From: Haloarcula halobia | GTDB lineage: Archaea; Halobacteriota; Halobacteria; Halobacteriales; Haloarculaceae | Reading direction: 5' to 3' | NCBI RefSeq assembly: GCF_029338255.1 | Contig: NZ_CP119787.1 | Span: 1,736,001-1,800,000, forward strand | Length of the DNA stretch: 64,000 bases | In this document: positions 36,058 to 44,879 of the stretch, one piece after another | Layout: every line of letters begins with the position of its first letter | How positions within the stretch are numbered: the first letter of the stretch is position 1 | Position numbers and translations under genes: made by a program | Notes under the pieces: generated by a model | Told to the model about the DNA's origin: nothing | The model's database searches: none | The model's input: the letters and a program-made list of their open reading frames with translations, nothing else

Positions 36058-36972
36058 ATGAGATTCAGAAACGCGCTCCTGTTCCTCGCGCTGGCCGTCG
36101 CCTGGGGCAGTGCGTTCACGGCCATCAAGTCCGGCCTGGCGTACTTCCCGCCCGTCCTCTTTGCCGCCCTGCGCTACGACCTCGCCGGCGTCCTGATGCT
36201 GGCGTACGCCGGCTACGCCACGGACCGCTGGCGCCCCCGGACGGGCGACGAGTGGCGCGCCGTCGTCGTCGGCGGCGTGTTGCTGATCGCGGCCTACCAC
36301 GCCTTCCTCTTCGTGGGGGAACGCGGGACGACCAGCGCGACGGCGGCCATCGTCGTCAGCCTCTCGCCGATACTCACGACGGCGTTCGCCCGGGTCTTCC
36401 TGCCCGACGAACGCCTCACGCCGGTCGGCGTCGCGGGCCTGCTCGTCGGCTTCCTGGGGGTCGGTATCCTCAGCGCCCCGGACCCCGATACCGTCGTCAC
36501 CGCCCGGACCGTCTCACTCGCGCTGGTCTTCCTCGCTGCCGCCTCGTTCGCCCTCGGGAGTGTGATCACTCGTCGCATCGACGCCCCGCTCCCCGTCGAG
36601 ACGATGGAGGCGTGGTCGATGGTGCTGGGTGCGCTGGTGTTGCACGGTGCGAGCGCCGCCATCGGCGAGTCCCCGGCGGCGATTCGCTGGACGCCGGAGG
36701 CGTTCGTGGCGCTGGGCTTCCTTGTCGTCGTCGCCAGCGCGCTGGGCTTCCTGATATACTTCGACCTGCTGGACCGCCTCGGTCCCATCGAGATCAACCT
36801 GGTCTCCTACGCCGCCCCCGTCGTCGCCGCGGTGACCGGCTTCCTCGTCCTCTCGGAGACGCCGACGGTGCTCACCGCCACCGGGTTCGCGTGTATCGTC
36901 GTCGGGTTCGTCCTGCTGAAACGGCGCGCGATCCGGGACGAACTCCGCCGGCTCCCGGTCACAGCTCTCTGA
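36058..36972 (+). CDS. EamA/DMT superfamily transporter
   Basis: The 304-residue protein has ten predicted TM helices in two EamA repeats. The first includes ALAVAWGSAFTAIKSGLAYF, the second begins near SLALVFLAAASFALGSVITRR. A charged C-terminal tail follows. Such proteins export amino acids, nucleosides or other metabolites. The 3' end overlaps convergently with the sugar acetyltransferase gene by 14 bp. Confidence 0.92.
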   Translation: MRFRNALLFLALAVAWGSAFTAIKSGLAYFPPVLFAALRYDLAGVLMLAYAGYATDRWRPRTGDEWRAVVVGGVLLIAAYHAFLFVGERGTTSATAAIVVSLSPILTTAFARVFLPDERLTPVGVAGLLVGFLGVGILSAPDPDTVVTARTVSLALVFLAAASFALGSVITRRIDAPLPVETMEAWSMVLGALVLHGASAAIGESPAAIRWTPEAFVALGFLVVVASALGFLIYFDLLDRLGPIEINLVSYAAPVVAAVTGFLVLSETPTVLTATGFACIVVGFVLLKRRAIRDELRRLPVTAL

Positions 36973-37513
36973 CGACGCTCGCGGGGTTCCCCTGGACGAC
37001 GACGCCGGCCGGGACGTCCTCGGTCACGACGGCGCCGGACCCGACGACACTGCCGTCACCGACGGTCACGCCCGGGTTGAGCACGGCCTTGCCGCCGATC
37101 CAGACGTCGTCACCTACGGTGACGGGTTTCCCGTACTCGGCGCCCGCGGACCGCTCGGCCGCGTCGAGCGGGTGGGTTGCCGTGTAGACGTGGACGCCCG
37201 GGCCCAGCATGCAGTCGTCCCCGAACTCCACGCGACAGACGTCGAGTATCACGCACCCGAAGTTCGCGTAGAAGTCCGCCCCGACGCGGATGTTGTAGCC
37301 GTAATCACAGCGGAAGGGCGGCTCGATCTTCACCTCGCCACCGATGGATCCGAACAGGTCCTCGACGAGTTCCTCCCGCCGTTCCGTCTCGCCGGGGCTG
37401 GTCTCGTTGTAGGTACTGGTCCGCTCTCGCGCCGCGCGGCGCTCGGCGACGAGTTGCGGATCGCTCGGGTCGTACAGCTCCCCGGCGAGCATCTTCGCTT
37501 TCTCGGAAGGCAT
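36959..37513 (-). CDS. maltose/galactoside O-acetyltransferase (LbH family)
   Basis: The 184-residue enzyme starts MPSEKAKMLAGELYDPSDPQ, the Mac N-terminal domain, and continues with hexapeptide repeats (VTVGDDVWIGGKAVLNPGV, VGDGSVVGSGAVV) forming a left-handed beta helix. The catalytic histidine is in YTATHPLDAAERSAG. It transfers acetyl from acetyl-CoA to a sugar hydroxyl. The ATG at 37513 is directly before the Mac domain; the longer in-frame extension is a shadow of the small zinc-ribbon gene. Confidence 0.93.
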   Translation of the reverse strand: MPSEKAKMLAGELYDPSDPQLVAERRAARERTSTYNETSPGETERREELVEDLFGSIGGEVKIEPPFRCDYGYNIRVGADFYANFGCVILDVCRVEFGDDCMLGPGVHVYTATHPLDAAERSAGAEYGKPVTVGDDVWIGGKAVLNPGVTVGDGSVVGSGAVVTEDVPAGVVVQGNPASVVREL

Positions 37514-37575
37514 CGATGGCGCCTCGTACGCTCGGTCGCGGAATAAAAGTACGCTGCCCACCTCCGTCTCCGCTT

Positions 37576-37752
37576 TCAGATGGTGTATCGCACGATGTCG
37601 ACCCGTCCACAGTCGGGACAGACCTCTCTGTCGGCGGTCGTGGAGGTCCCGCAGTGACGACACTCGTGAACGACCGTCTCGACGCCCGCACATCGGGGAC
37701 ACTCACGCTCGTCGCACGCGTGGTGCTGGCGCAATCGAGCGAGGGATAGCAT
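37576..37752 (-). CDS. small zinc-ribbon protein, 58 residues
   Basis: A short frame from an ATG at 37752 encodes MLSLARLRQHHACDERECPR and onward, with three CxxC pairs (CPRC, CRHC, CPDC) plus Cys13. This is enough for one complete zinc ribbon and a half-ribbon or a second site. It lies on the same strand as the acetyltransferase, 62 bp upstream, so it may share its transcript. Small two-C-motif proteins are common in haloarchaea and some regulate stress, but the target is unknown. Confidence 0.7.
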   Translation of the reverse strand: MLSLARLRQHHACDERECPRCAGVETVVHECRHCGTSTTADREVCPDCGRVDIVRYTI

Positions 37753-37844
37753 CGCTATCGTACCCCTGGCCCGCTGTTCTCGTTGCTGGTCTCCGGTCGG
37801 GGCTGTCGGGTCTCGTGGTGTCTCATATCGTGTGTGCTCCTGTC

Positions 37845-39644
37845 TCAGCTGCCGGACTCGACTCGAATCTGGTGTTCGGTCACGTAGAGGGCTTTCAGCG
37901 TCGAGAACGGCGAGTCGATGCCGTCCGTGTTCTGCAGGCCGTAGTCGTAGTGCGCGGCCCCGTACTGGCCGACGGTCAGGTTGCCGGTGACGGCGAGGCC
38001 GTACAGGTCGCCCTGCTTGATGTAGAGGAACCCGGACCCGGTATCGCCAGCGGGCGCGTACACCAGCCCGTCGAACGACGCCCGGTTGTTGTTGGACCCT
38101 GCGATGGTCATCGTGAACTCACGCGGGGCGAACACGCTGAGCTGACTCGACTTCTCGCCGGGCACGTGGACGGCCGCGTTCTTGCCGACGTGGAAGTTCA
38201 CGTCCTGGTTGCCGAGCCCGGTCGGCGAGACGGTCGTCGTACTCTCGCTCTCGACGATGATCTGCACGTTGCCGTCGCCTTCGACGGTGATGTTGCCGCC
38301 TTTGGTCAACTTCACGTAGTCGCGGACCACGATCGCCACGTCGCCACTGGTCGTATCTAGGACGAGCTCCTCGTCGTCGTCGAGCTCGATGTCGTGGACG
38401 TAGTACCTTCCGGCGTCCAGCTCGGCCGTCGATCCGTCCATGGTGAACTCGTCGGCCGTGATGAGCGGCGTGGCGCCGTTGTCGTTGTTTTGCTCGACTT
38501 CTGTCGCGACCCGGTCGACGAACGCGTCGATGGGGTCGACCGCCGTGACGCCGGATATCTGCTCGACGTCGCCGGCGATCTTGGTCTCCTCGGTGGAGTC
38601 GGGCGCCGGGTCACTGGTGTAGTCGACGCTCCCGTTGATATACGCGCTGCCCTGGACGTCGACGACGCCGCCGGACCTGACGTCTCCGTCGACGAGCGAG
38701 TCACCGCTCCCCTTGAAGTCACCCGCGGCCTGGATCAGGCCGTTGGCCGCTCTGGTCTCCGTGTAGTTGCCTTCGGAGGAATCGTAACTGTTGACGTACG
38801 CGCCCGTCCCCGCGATGGCGAGTTCGCCGTTGTTCGACGTCGCGATGAGGCCCGCGTCCACCGACGTGCGTCGCGGGAGGACGAGGAACAGTGCCGACAC
38901 CTGCTCGTTCGCGTGGTCGTAGGCCACGATGGCGGTCGTCTCGTCCTCGAAGTACCGCCCCCAGGCCTCGTAGTACTCGCTCTGGACGGTCACGGTGATG
39001 GTTCCGCCAGCGGGCTGGTTCAGGAACCCGTCGGTCGCGTTGGGGTAGTGGCGAACCGGTTCGCTCCTGCGGGTGATCTGGACGTCACTGGTCAGTCCCT
39101 GATCGCCGTCGACGACGACCAGAGGCATCGTGAGCGTATTCTCGCGGTAGTGGAACTCGGGCCGCGAGAGCATCACGGAGCCCTCTCCGTCGCTCCGCCA
39201 GATGCCGCCGCCCTCCGAGGCGACGGTCGTCTCCCCGTTGACGTACTCGACCGTCCCGAGCGTGGCGTTCACGACCTCCGCGCTCGTGCCGTCGCTATCG
39301 TTGTACGCGTCCACGCGTATCCAGCTGGTCTCGTGGTGTCGAAGGTCGCCGTCGTTGGCGGTGAGTCCGAGGTCGACCGCTCTGGACGGCGAGTTCCCGA
39401 GCGCGACCGCGCTCGCCTCGCTGTCGAACGACGCCAGTGCGTTCTCCGCTGCCGAGACCTCCGCGTCAGTCTGTAGTTCTGCGATGACTGCAGACCCACC
39501 CACGACGACCGCGAGTACACCCAAAATGACGACCGAGAGCAGCAGGACCACACCGAGTACTTCCGATTGGCCGCGGCTCGCGGTTCGCCCGCCCGACAGC
39601 GGGGCGGTCACACGGTCGATCAATCGGTCGGGTTCTGCGTTCAT
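37845..39644 (-). CDS. large pilin-like surface protein (DUF7289 type)
   Basis: The 599-residue protein has a short charged start, RGQSEVLGVVLLLSVVILGVLAVVVGG as an N-terminal TM helix resembling pilin-like helices, and a long Thr/Ser/Asn-rich exterior. A repetitive part at about 300-360 (VDGDVRSGGVVDVQGSAYI) suggests a beta-helical stalk. The helix lacks the SPVIG processing site, so type IV pilin processing is not assured. It follows the true pilin gene on the same strand after a 138 bp gap containing a hairpin. A surface or adhesin role is inferred. The ATG at 39644 is chosen over GTG/ATG upstream. Confidence 0.82.
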   Translation of the reverse strand: MNAEPDRLIDRVTAPLSGGRTASRGQSEVLGVVLLLSVVILGVLAVVVGGSAVIAELQTDAEVSAAENALASFDSEASAVALGNSPSRAVDLGLTANDGDLRHHETSWIRVDAYNDSDGTSAEVVNATLGTVEYVNGETTVASEGGGIWRSDGEGSVMLSRPEFHYRENTLTMPLVVVDGDQGLTSDVQITRRSEPVRHYPNATDGFLNQPAGGTITVTVQSEYYEAWGRYFEDETTAIVAYDHANEQVSALFLVLPRRTSVDAGLIATSNNGELAIAGTGAYVNSYDSSEGNYTETRAANGLIQAAGDFKGSGDSLVDGDVRSGGVVDVQGSAYINGSVDYTSDPAPDSTEETKIAGDVEQISGVTAVDPIDAFVDRVATEVEQNNDNGATPLITADEFTMDGSTAELDAGRYYVHDIELDDDEELVLDTTSGDVAIVVRDYVKLTKGGNITVEGDGNVQIIVESESTTTVSPTGLGNQDVNFHVGKNAAVHVPGEKSSQLSVFAPREFTMTIAGSNNNRASFDGLVYAPAGDTGSGFLYIKQGDLYGLAVTGNLTVGQYGAAHYDYGLQNTDGIDSPFSTLKALYVTEHQIRVESGS

Positions 39645-39709
39645 GTATGGTAAATCGTTGTGTTGTCGGTTTTCGTTGCTGGTGTGGCCCCGCATTCCCG
39701 GTCTAGACC

Positions 39710-39732
39710 GACCCGATCTTCGAGGTCGGGTC
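39710..39732 (-). promoter_or_regulatory. hairpin between pilin and the downstream surface-protein gene
   Basis: GACCCGATC pairs with GGTCGGGTC (one T-G pair) around a TTCGA loop, giving a 9 bp stem. A separate 12 bp palindrome CGGTCTAGACCG lies directly beside it at 39699-39710. In the minus-strand transcript it lies after the pilin stop and before the downstream gene. It could protect the pilin mRNA 3' end or tune expression between the two. Confidence 0.45.
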
Positions 39733-39782
39733 CGCCACAGGAATCAGGGTAGCGTGTCGAATGTCTGAATGGTCAGTCGCGA

Positions 39783-40199
39783 TTACGGTGCTTCAGAGGA
39801 GGCCAGAGTGGCGCTCTTGTCGTTGTTCGGGTTGTTGTAGACGACTCGGATGGTCTCGCCTGAGGTGACGGCTTGGCCCGAAACGAGTTCGACACCCGCT
39901 GAGACGCTCGTACCGTCAGCGACGGATTTTGGGATCGTATCCGAGGACGACCCCTTGACAGTCAGGTCATCCTCGGGGATGGTGTCACCACCGTCGTGCG
40001 TGACAGTCACGTCGCCACTGTCGTAGTCGAACTCGAAACTCGCCTGTGGCGTGGCGCTCGTCGAGCTACCGAGCCCGAGTACGAACGAACCGATGACGGC
40101 CGCGAGAATGACTGTGATCGCGACCATCAGGACGACCCCGATGACTGGCGACACTGCGTTTTCTTCGTCGAACATCGCTTTGAAGTTGCGTAGTTGCAT
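39783..40199 (-). CDS. pilA: type IV pilin (PilA family)
   Basis: The 138-residue protein has the haloarchaeal class III signal sequence: DEEN then [20 protein letters not shown], where the prepilin peptidase cuts before AVSPVIG, and the following hydrophobic stretch builds the pilus core. The short Ser/Thr-rich C-terminal domain has no cysteines. It is the first minus-strand gene of the pilus region and precedes a second surface protein. A large leader with hairpins lies upstream. It probably encodes the major subunit for the ATPase and platform encoded at 41.9-46.9 kb, though haloarchaea have many paralogues. Confidence 0.93.
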   Translation of the reverse strand: MQLRNFKAMFDEENAVSPVIGVVLMVAITVILAAVIGSFVLGLGSSTSATPQASFEFDYDSGDVTVTHDGGDTIPEDDLTVKGSSSDTIPKSVADGTSVSAGVELVSGQAVTSGETIRVVYNNPNNDKSATLASSEAP

Positions 40200-40315
40200 G
40201 GTTCTGTTGGTTGTTGCTCGATGACCCCCGGGCGTGTTCGCGACACGATCGTCGACCCCCCGCGGTTTTCGTCAGTCTCTGGCCCGACCCGCTGTCAGCC
40301 CCGACACCCCGTCGC

Positions 40316-40364
40316 TGCCCTGCTGTCGTCAGCAGGGCACTCATCTGGTACCGGGATTCCGGTA
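40316..40364 (-). promoter_or_regulatory. two consecutive hairpins in the upstream leader of the pilin gene
   Basis: The first is a perfect 10 bp stem, TGCCCTGCTG and CAGCAGGGCA around a TCGT loop (40316-40339). The second is TACCGG-GATT-CCGGTA (40349-40364). Both lie 117 to 165 bases upstream of the pilin ATG in a 484 bp gap without a gene. A candidate promoter for pilA lies further away near 40480, so the hairpins would be in an untranslated leader if that is right. Confidence 0.45.
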
Positions 40365-40683
40365 ACCCCGGCCGTATGTCACTGCGACTCCGCGCACCCT
40401 ATCGGCCATCTCTGCAAGTTCTCCAAGCCGTCATGGGGTCATTGTTATTCGAGTGATAACGGAACGTTACTGGAAAGTAGAATACTTATTCCGGTGTATT
40501 AGTGGCCTAGTTCCGGTTTTTAACAGGCTCCTTCCGAGATGTTCTCGAGGGTTTGTGACAGTGTAACAACGAGTCCTGATTACGAACCGGGAGTCAACGC
40601 ATGCCACTAGCAATCCGAACAGAAGACGGCACCGCGGCGACTCGCGCGTGTGAGCGCGGACGAGAACAGCTCGGAGGGTGTCG

Positions 40684-41307
40684 ATGACGGACGTTCTCTC
40701 GACAGGGATCGACGTCCTCGACCGGAAGCTCGAGGGCGGCCTGCCGGCCGGGAGCCTCGTGCTCCTCTCGGCGGACCCCGCCAGCCAGTCCGAGCAGATG
40801 CTCTACGAGCTGACGGTCCCACGGTCGATGCTCTACCTCACGACGGCCCGCTCGCCGTCGGCCGTCATGGCGGCGGTCGAGAACGCTGGTGGCAACCTCG
40901 AGTCGACGAACGTTCACGCGCTGGGCGAACGACCGCTGAACGAGGCCTTCACACTCATCAGCAACTGTCCCCCGAACTCGACGATCATCATCGACACCAT
41001 CGACATGCTCGAGACCCGGCAGACCCAGGAGTACCTCCACTTCCTGAACGACGTCCGCAGCGAGCTGCTGGCGAAAGACAGCTACGCCGTCCTCCACGGA
41101 CTTGACGGTCGTCAGGTACAGGCCCAGCGAGACATCACCGAGTACCTCTCGGACGTCATATTCGAACTGTCGACGGAGATCCGCGGAGAGAACATCGAGA
41201 ACCGGCTCATCGTCCCGAAGTTCCGCGGCGGCGTGCCCTTCGACGAGACGGTGAAACTGGAACTGACAAAGGAGGTCGCCATCGACACGAGCCGTGACAT
41301 CGCCTGA
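40684..41307 (+). CDS. RecA-superfamily KaiC/RAD55-like protein with no Walker A lysine
   Basis: The 207-residue protein follows the KaiC/ArlH pattern (LSTGIDVLDRKLEGGLPAGSL, then hhhhD strand STIIIDTIDMLETRQ), but where the P-loop should be it reads LLSADPASQSEQM, with no glycine-lysine. It is therefore unlikely to hydrolyse ATP in the ordinary way. ArlH, the archaellum regulator that caps ArlI, is also a KaiC relative, so a structural or moderating role next to the pilus ATPase is plausible. It lies upstream of pilB by 550 bp in the same orientation, probably on its own promoter. ATG at 40684; GTG at 40678 is an alternative. Confidence 0.8.
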   Translation: MTDVLSTGIDVLDRKLEGGLPAGSLVLLSADPASQSEQMLYELTVPRSMLYLTTARSPSAVMAAVENAGGNLESTNVHALGERPLNEAFTLISNCPPNSTIIIDTIDMLETRQTQEYLHFLNDVRSELLAKDSYAVLHGLDGRQVQAQRDITEYLSDVIFELSTEIRGENIENRLIVPKFRGGVPFDETVKLELTKEVAIDTSRDIA

Positions 41308-41857
41308 CTCTGTTGGCCTGCCACCGATTCTTCGTTCGTGGGTAGAGTGCGCTTCGGTTTCTAGTCTACTTCGTTCGTCGGCGCTCGTCCCGTCCCATCC
41401 GTCTCTACGCTCCCCCGTTTCAGTTGGCGGCTGCGTCTCTCTGGACCTCGTGTCCTCACACGAGTCCGCTCATTTGGGCCACGATTACCGCGAAGGAACT
41501 CCTTTATCATTCCAACGTCGCCTATCTCCGGGTCGTATCTGCCCATATAATATCATCTAATAGAATAACGAAAATAATGGCACTGCAGCCTGGTAGGTAA
41601 TATCTTCTTACTCGGTGCGAGTCGTTTTCTGCGACCGTCAGGCCCTGCCTTCGTGGTAGCTGGTAGATACCGCCAGTTACACGAGTTATTACCAATTGGA
41701 TCCCGGTCCTGTTAGGATACGTAAACACACGTAACGGGCGCAAGGGATGGCACCGGTGACTCGGTGACCGGGAACCGTAGCCGACGTGTGTTCAGGAGCG
41801 ACACAATGAACGAACATACGATTGGAGCAGGGGCAGAATCGCGAGGTGGGGTCCACG
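41308..41857 (+). other. 550 bp gap upstream of the pilus operon, with an AT-rich core
   Basis: No gene is supported: frames here yield Arg-rich, non-acidic peptides. The middle (about 41540-41620) is unusually A/T-rich for this genome, with AATATC-type and ATAATAT words, and a second AT patch occurs near 41690-41735. These may be promoters for the pilus operon, whose ATG at 41858 is preceded by a plausible GGTGGGG ribosome-binding sequence. If the promoter lies in the core, the leader would be at least 200 bases long. Confidence 0.5.
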
Positions 41858-44482
41858 ATGGCTGCTGAGCAGCAGACAGCCACAGATGAGGGACCACAGG
41901 CGAAACCGGTGGTCGTCGGGACCTACACCTGGGACGACCTGATGGCAGAAGTCGGCTACGCCGACGACATCCCCTCGGTCGTCGAGACCGAACGGGACGA
42001 ACAGGCGGACGACGACGGATTCCTCGGCTTCCTGGGACGAAAGAATCGGTCCAGTGGGACTGGACGCGTGCGGGCCTGGGACGCCACGGAGTTCTCTCCG
42101 GAAGCGTACCTGGGGTTCCACCCGGACGAACTCCCGGAGGTGCTCGGCCACGGCATCGCGTCGGCCCTTCGATTCCGGGCGCAGTTCGCTGCGTGGATCG
42201 AGAACACACCCGTGGTCAAAGACGAGTACACCTGGGAGCACTTCAAGTGGGAGTACTACTACGACGACCAGGGTGAGAAGCCGCGGGACGAGAACGGCGA
42301 GGTCGAACCGTTCGACCCCGAACAGTTCCTCGGTTTCGCCCCGGAGGAACTCGACTCGCGTCTCGCACGCGGAGCCGCGTTCGCCGAGACGCTCGACGAC
42401 GTCTTCGAAGAGCGGACGGTCAACGTGAACCCGGATATCGACGAGGACCTGTTCTTCTCGGACGTCGACGGCGTCACGACCCTGGCGAACCGGTACGACC
42501 TCGAAAAGGCGGTTTCGATGGCCAAGAAGCGACATTTCGTCGAGATCGAACGCTACTGGGTCAACAAGCCCTACGCGTTCGTCGTCGTCTTCCACTCGAT
42601 CAAGGAAAACGAGAAGAAGTACTACCTGATCGAGCCGTACCTGAACGACATCGAGGTCAACGTCAAGGACTACCTCACCGGTCGCCTCCGCAACGCCATC
42701 AAGTACTCGGAGGACGACGCGCTCATCGACGGGTCCGACGAGGACCGCTCGGTCATCATCGAAGACGAGACACTCCGGCTCTTAGACCAGTACGACCTCC
42801 TCGAGGGGAGCGACGACGACAGCGTCACGAGCCAGTTCAAAGCGCTCCTCTCGGACAGCGTCGAAATCGAGGAACACGACGGCGAACTCCGCGGTCTGAA
42901 AGCGCGACCGGAACCCGCAGTGCTCGCGGAGGACTCGGGCACGCTCACCGAAGCGCAGGTCGAACGCCTGCTCTACGAGCTCCAGCGCGACTTCCTGGGC
43001 TACGAGCGCATCGACGGCATCAAACACGACGTCAACGTCGAGGACATCTCCTGTGACGGGTACAACTCGCCGGTGTTCGTCTACCACTCCGAGTACGAGA
43101 ACATCATCACGAACGTCTCCCACGACGAGACCGGACTCGACAACTTCGTGGTGAAACTCGCCCAGCGCTCGGGCAAGGGCATCTCGAAGCGCCGCCCACA
43201 GGTCGACGCCACGCTCCCAGACGGGTCGCGTGCACAGTTGACGCTGGGCCGCGAAGTCTCGGACCACGGGACGAACTACACTATCCGGCAGTTCAAGGAC
43301 GTTCCCTACACCCCGATCGACCTGATCAACTGGAACACCTTCTCCCTCGACGAGATGGCGTTCCTCTGGCTCGCGATCGAGAACAACCGCAGTCTGGTCT
43401 TCGCCGGGGGGACCGCCTCGGGCAAGACGACCAGTCTGAACGCCGTCTCGCTGTTCATCCCGTCGAACTCCAAGATCGTGACCATCGAGGATACGCGCGA
43501 GGTGGAGCTGCCCCAGCGCAACTGGGTCGCCAGCGTCACTCGCCCCTCGTTCGGTGACGACGACACCGGTGACGTCGACGAGTTCGACCTGCTCGAGGCC
43601 GCACTCCGACAGCGCCCGGAGTTCATCGTGATGGGCGAGGTTCGGGGTGAAGAGGGTCGCACGCTGTTCCAGGTCATGTCCACCGGGCACACGACCATGA
43701 CGACCTTCCACGCCGACTCCGTCGGCGAGGTCCTGAAGCGGTTCACCACCGCGCCGATCAACGTCTCGAAGACGATGTTCACCGGGCTCGACCTGGTGTC
43801 GGTCCAGACCCAGACCCGCGTGCAGGGCCGCAAGGTCCGGCGCAACAAGACCATCACCGAGGTCAACCACTACGACCCCGAGAACGACGAGATCAACGTC
43901 CGGGAGATATACGAGTGGCAGCCCGAGAGCGACGAGTTCCTGAAACTCGGCCGTTCCAACACGCTCGAAGACATCAAGTTCGACCGCGGCTGGGACAGCG
44001 ACCAGCTCGAAGACGAGCTGTTCAAGCGCAAGACGGTGCTGGCCTACCTCATCGACAACGGCTTCTCCGACTACTCGGAGGTCGCCGCGACGCTCCAGGC
44101 GTTCATCAACGACCCGGACGCGATCCTGGGACTGATGGCCCGTGGCGAACTCGGCGAGAGCCTCGCTGACCTCCGCGAGATGGAGAGCGTCCAGATCGAC
44201 ATCGACCCCGAGAAGGAAGCACTCGTCCCCCGTCCGGAGCCGGACGACGAGACGGCCGAACTTGCGCGGGAGATCCTCGACACCGCGGAGTCGACGATAC
44301 TCGGAGACTACCGAGAACAGGAGGCAGGGACGCTGTTCGGCGCGTTACCCGAAGCCATCCGTGCGGCGGGCGCGGAGATTCGGAGCGGACTGGCGACCGA
44401 CGGCATGGGCGACGTGGACTCACAGCACTCCAGCGTCGTGGAACTGAGCGACGAACGAGCGGACGCGGAGCACACGGAGTAA
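41858..44482 (+). CDS. pilB: type IV pilus assembly ATPase (PilB/TadA/ArlI superfamily) with duplicated N-terminal domain
   Basis: This 874-residue ATPase drives pilus assembly. The C-terminal engine has Walker [10 protein letters not shown] (517-525), Asp box [13 protein letters not shown], Walker [13 protein letters not shown] and His box [15 protein letters not shown]. Preceding it are N-domains with ECPD-like features. The first 190 residues contain two clear copies of a module: [19 protein letters not shown] (23-120) and [19 protein letters not shown] (124-188). A further 150 residues follow the ATPase, ending in an acidic tail. The ATG at 41858 follows GGTGGGG. It is first in an operon with the P1-like gene, pilC and five pilin-like genes. 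Confidence 0.93.
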   Translation: MAAEQQTATDEGPQAKPVVVGTYTWDDLMAEVGYADDIPSVVETERDEQADDDGFLGFLGRKNRSSGTGRVRAWDATEFSPEAYLGFHPDELPEVLGHGIASALRFRAQFAAWIENTPVVKDEYTWEHFKWEYYYDDQGEKPRDENGEVEPFDPEQFLGFAPEELDSRLARGAAFAETLDDVFEERTVNVNPDIDEDLFFSDVDGVTTLANRYDLEKAVSMAKKRHFVEIERYWVNKPYAFVVVFHSIKENEKKYYLIEPYLNDIEVNVKDYLTGRLRNAIKYSEDDALIDGSDEDRSVIIEDETLRLLDQYDLLEGSDDDSVTSQFKALLSDSVEIEEHDGELRGLKARPEPAVLAEDSGTLTEAQVERLLYELQRDFLGYERIDGIKHDVNVEDISCDGYNSPVFVYHSEYENIITNVSHDETGLDNFVVKLAQRSGKGISKRRPQVDATLPDGSRAQLTLGREVSDHGTNYTIRQFKDVPYTPIDLINWNTFSLDEMAFLWLAIENNRSLVFAGGTASGKTTSLNAVSLFIPSNSKIVTIEDTREVELPQRNWVASVTRPSFGDDDTGDVDEFDLLEAALRQRPEFIVMGEVRGEEGRTLFQVMSTGHTTMTTFHADSVGEVLKRFTTAPINVSKTMFTGLDLVSVQTQTRVQGRKVRRNKTITEVNHYDPENDEINVREIYEWQPESDEFLKLGRSNTLEDIKFDRGWDSDQLEDELFKRKTVLAYLIDNGFSDYSEVAATLQAFINDPDAILGLMARGELGESLADLREMESVQIDIDPEKEALVPRPEPDDETAELAREILDTAESTILGDYREQEAGTLFGALPEAIRAAGAEIRSGLATDGMGDVDSQHSSVVELSDERADAEHTE

Positions 44483-44486
44483 GACG

Positions 44487-44879
44487 ATGGAATACGTTTA
44501 CGCAGCGCTCATGCTGCACGAGACTGGCACCGAGATCAACGAACAGAACCTCACCGCGACCGTCGAGGCGGCCGGCGGAGACCCCGAGGCGTCCCGCATC
44601 AAGGCTATCGTCGCGGCGCTCGAGGACGTCGACCTCTCGGCGACGGAAGCGGCGACGACGGAGTCTGCCGGGATGGACCTCGCACTCGAACGCGACGACT
44701 CGGACGACGGGTCGGACACGGAGCGCGACGAGTCCGACCGACTCGATGCGCTGTTCGACGTCGAGAACGACGCCGAAAGCGGGGGGCTTGAAGACGAAGA
44801 CGACTCCCTCGAGGGAGGTGCACGTCCCAGTGACCCCGACGGCGAGGCCGAGGAGTCGAGCGACGAACCGGAGGCATAG
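44487..44879 (+). CDS. paralogue of ribosomal stalk protein P1/L12 in the pilus operon
   Basis: The first 50 residues ([20 protein letters not shown], then [26 protein letters not shown]) follow the archaeal P1/L12 dimerisation domain almost residue for residue from memory. After it comes a long acidic Ser/Asp/Glu region of 75 residues. The ribosomal tail motif ending GLGxLFG, which recruits elongation factors, is not at the C-terminus, although RLDALFD (about 88-94) slightly resembles it. It is 4 bp after pilB and its stop directly adjoins the pilC ATG. Real L12 is normally in the L11-L1-L10-L12 cluster, which is not here. Pilus function is inferred from location only; it might bind PilB, PilC or ribosomes. 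Confidence 0.85.
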   Translation: MEYVYAALMLHETGTEINEQNLTATVEAAGGDPEASRIKAIVAALEDVDLSATEAATTESAGMDLALERDDSDDGSDTERDESDRLDALFDVENDAESGGLEDEDDSLEGGARPSDPDGEAEESSDEPEA

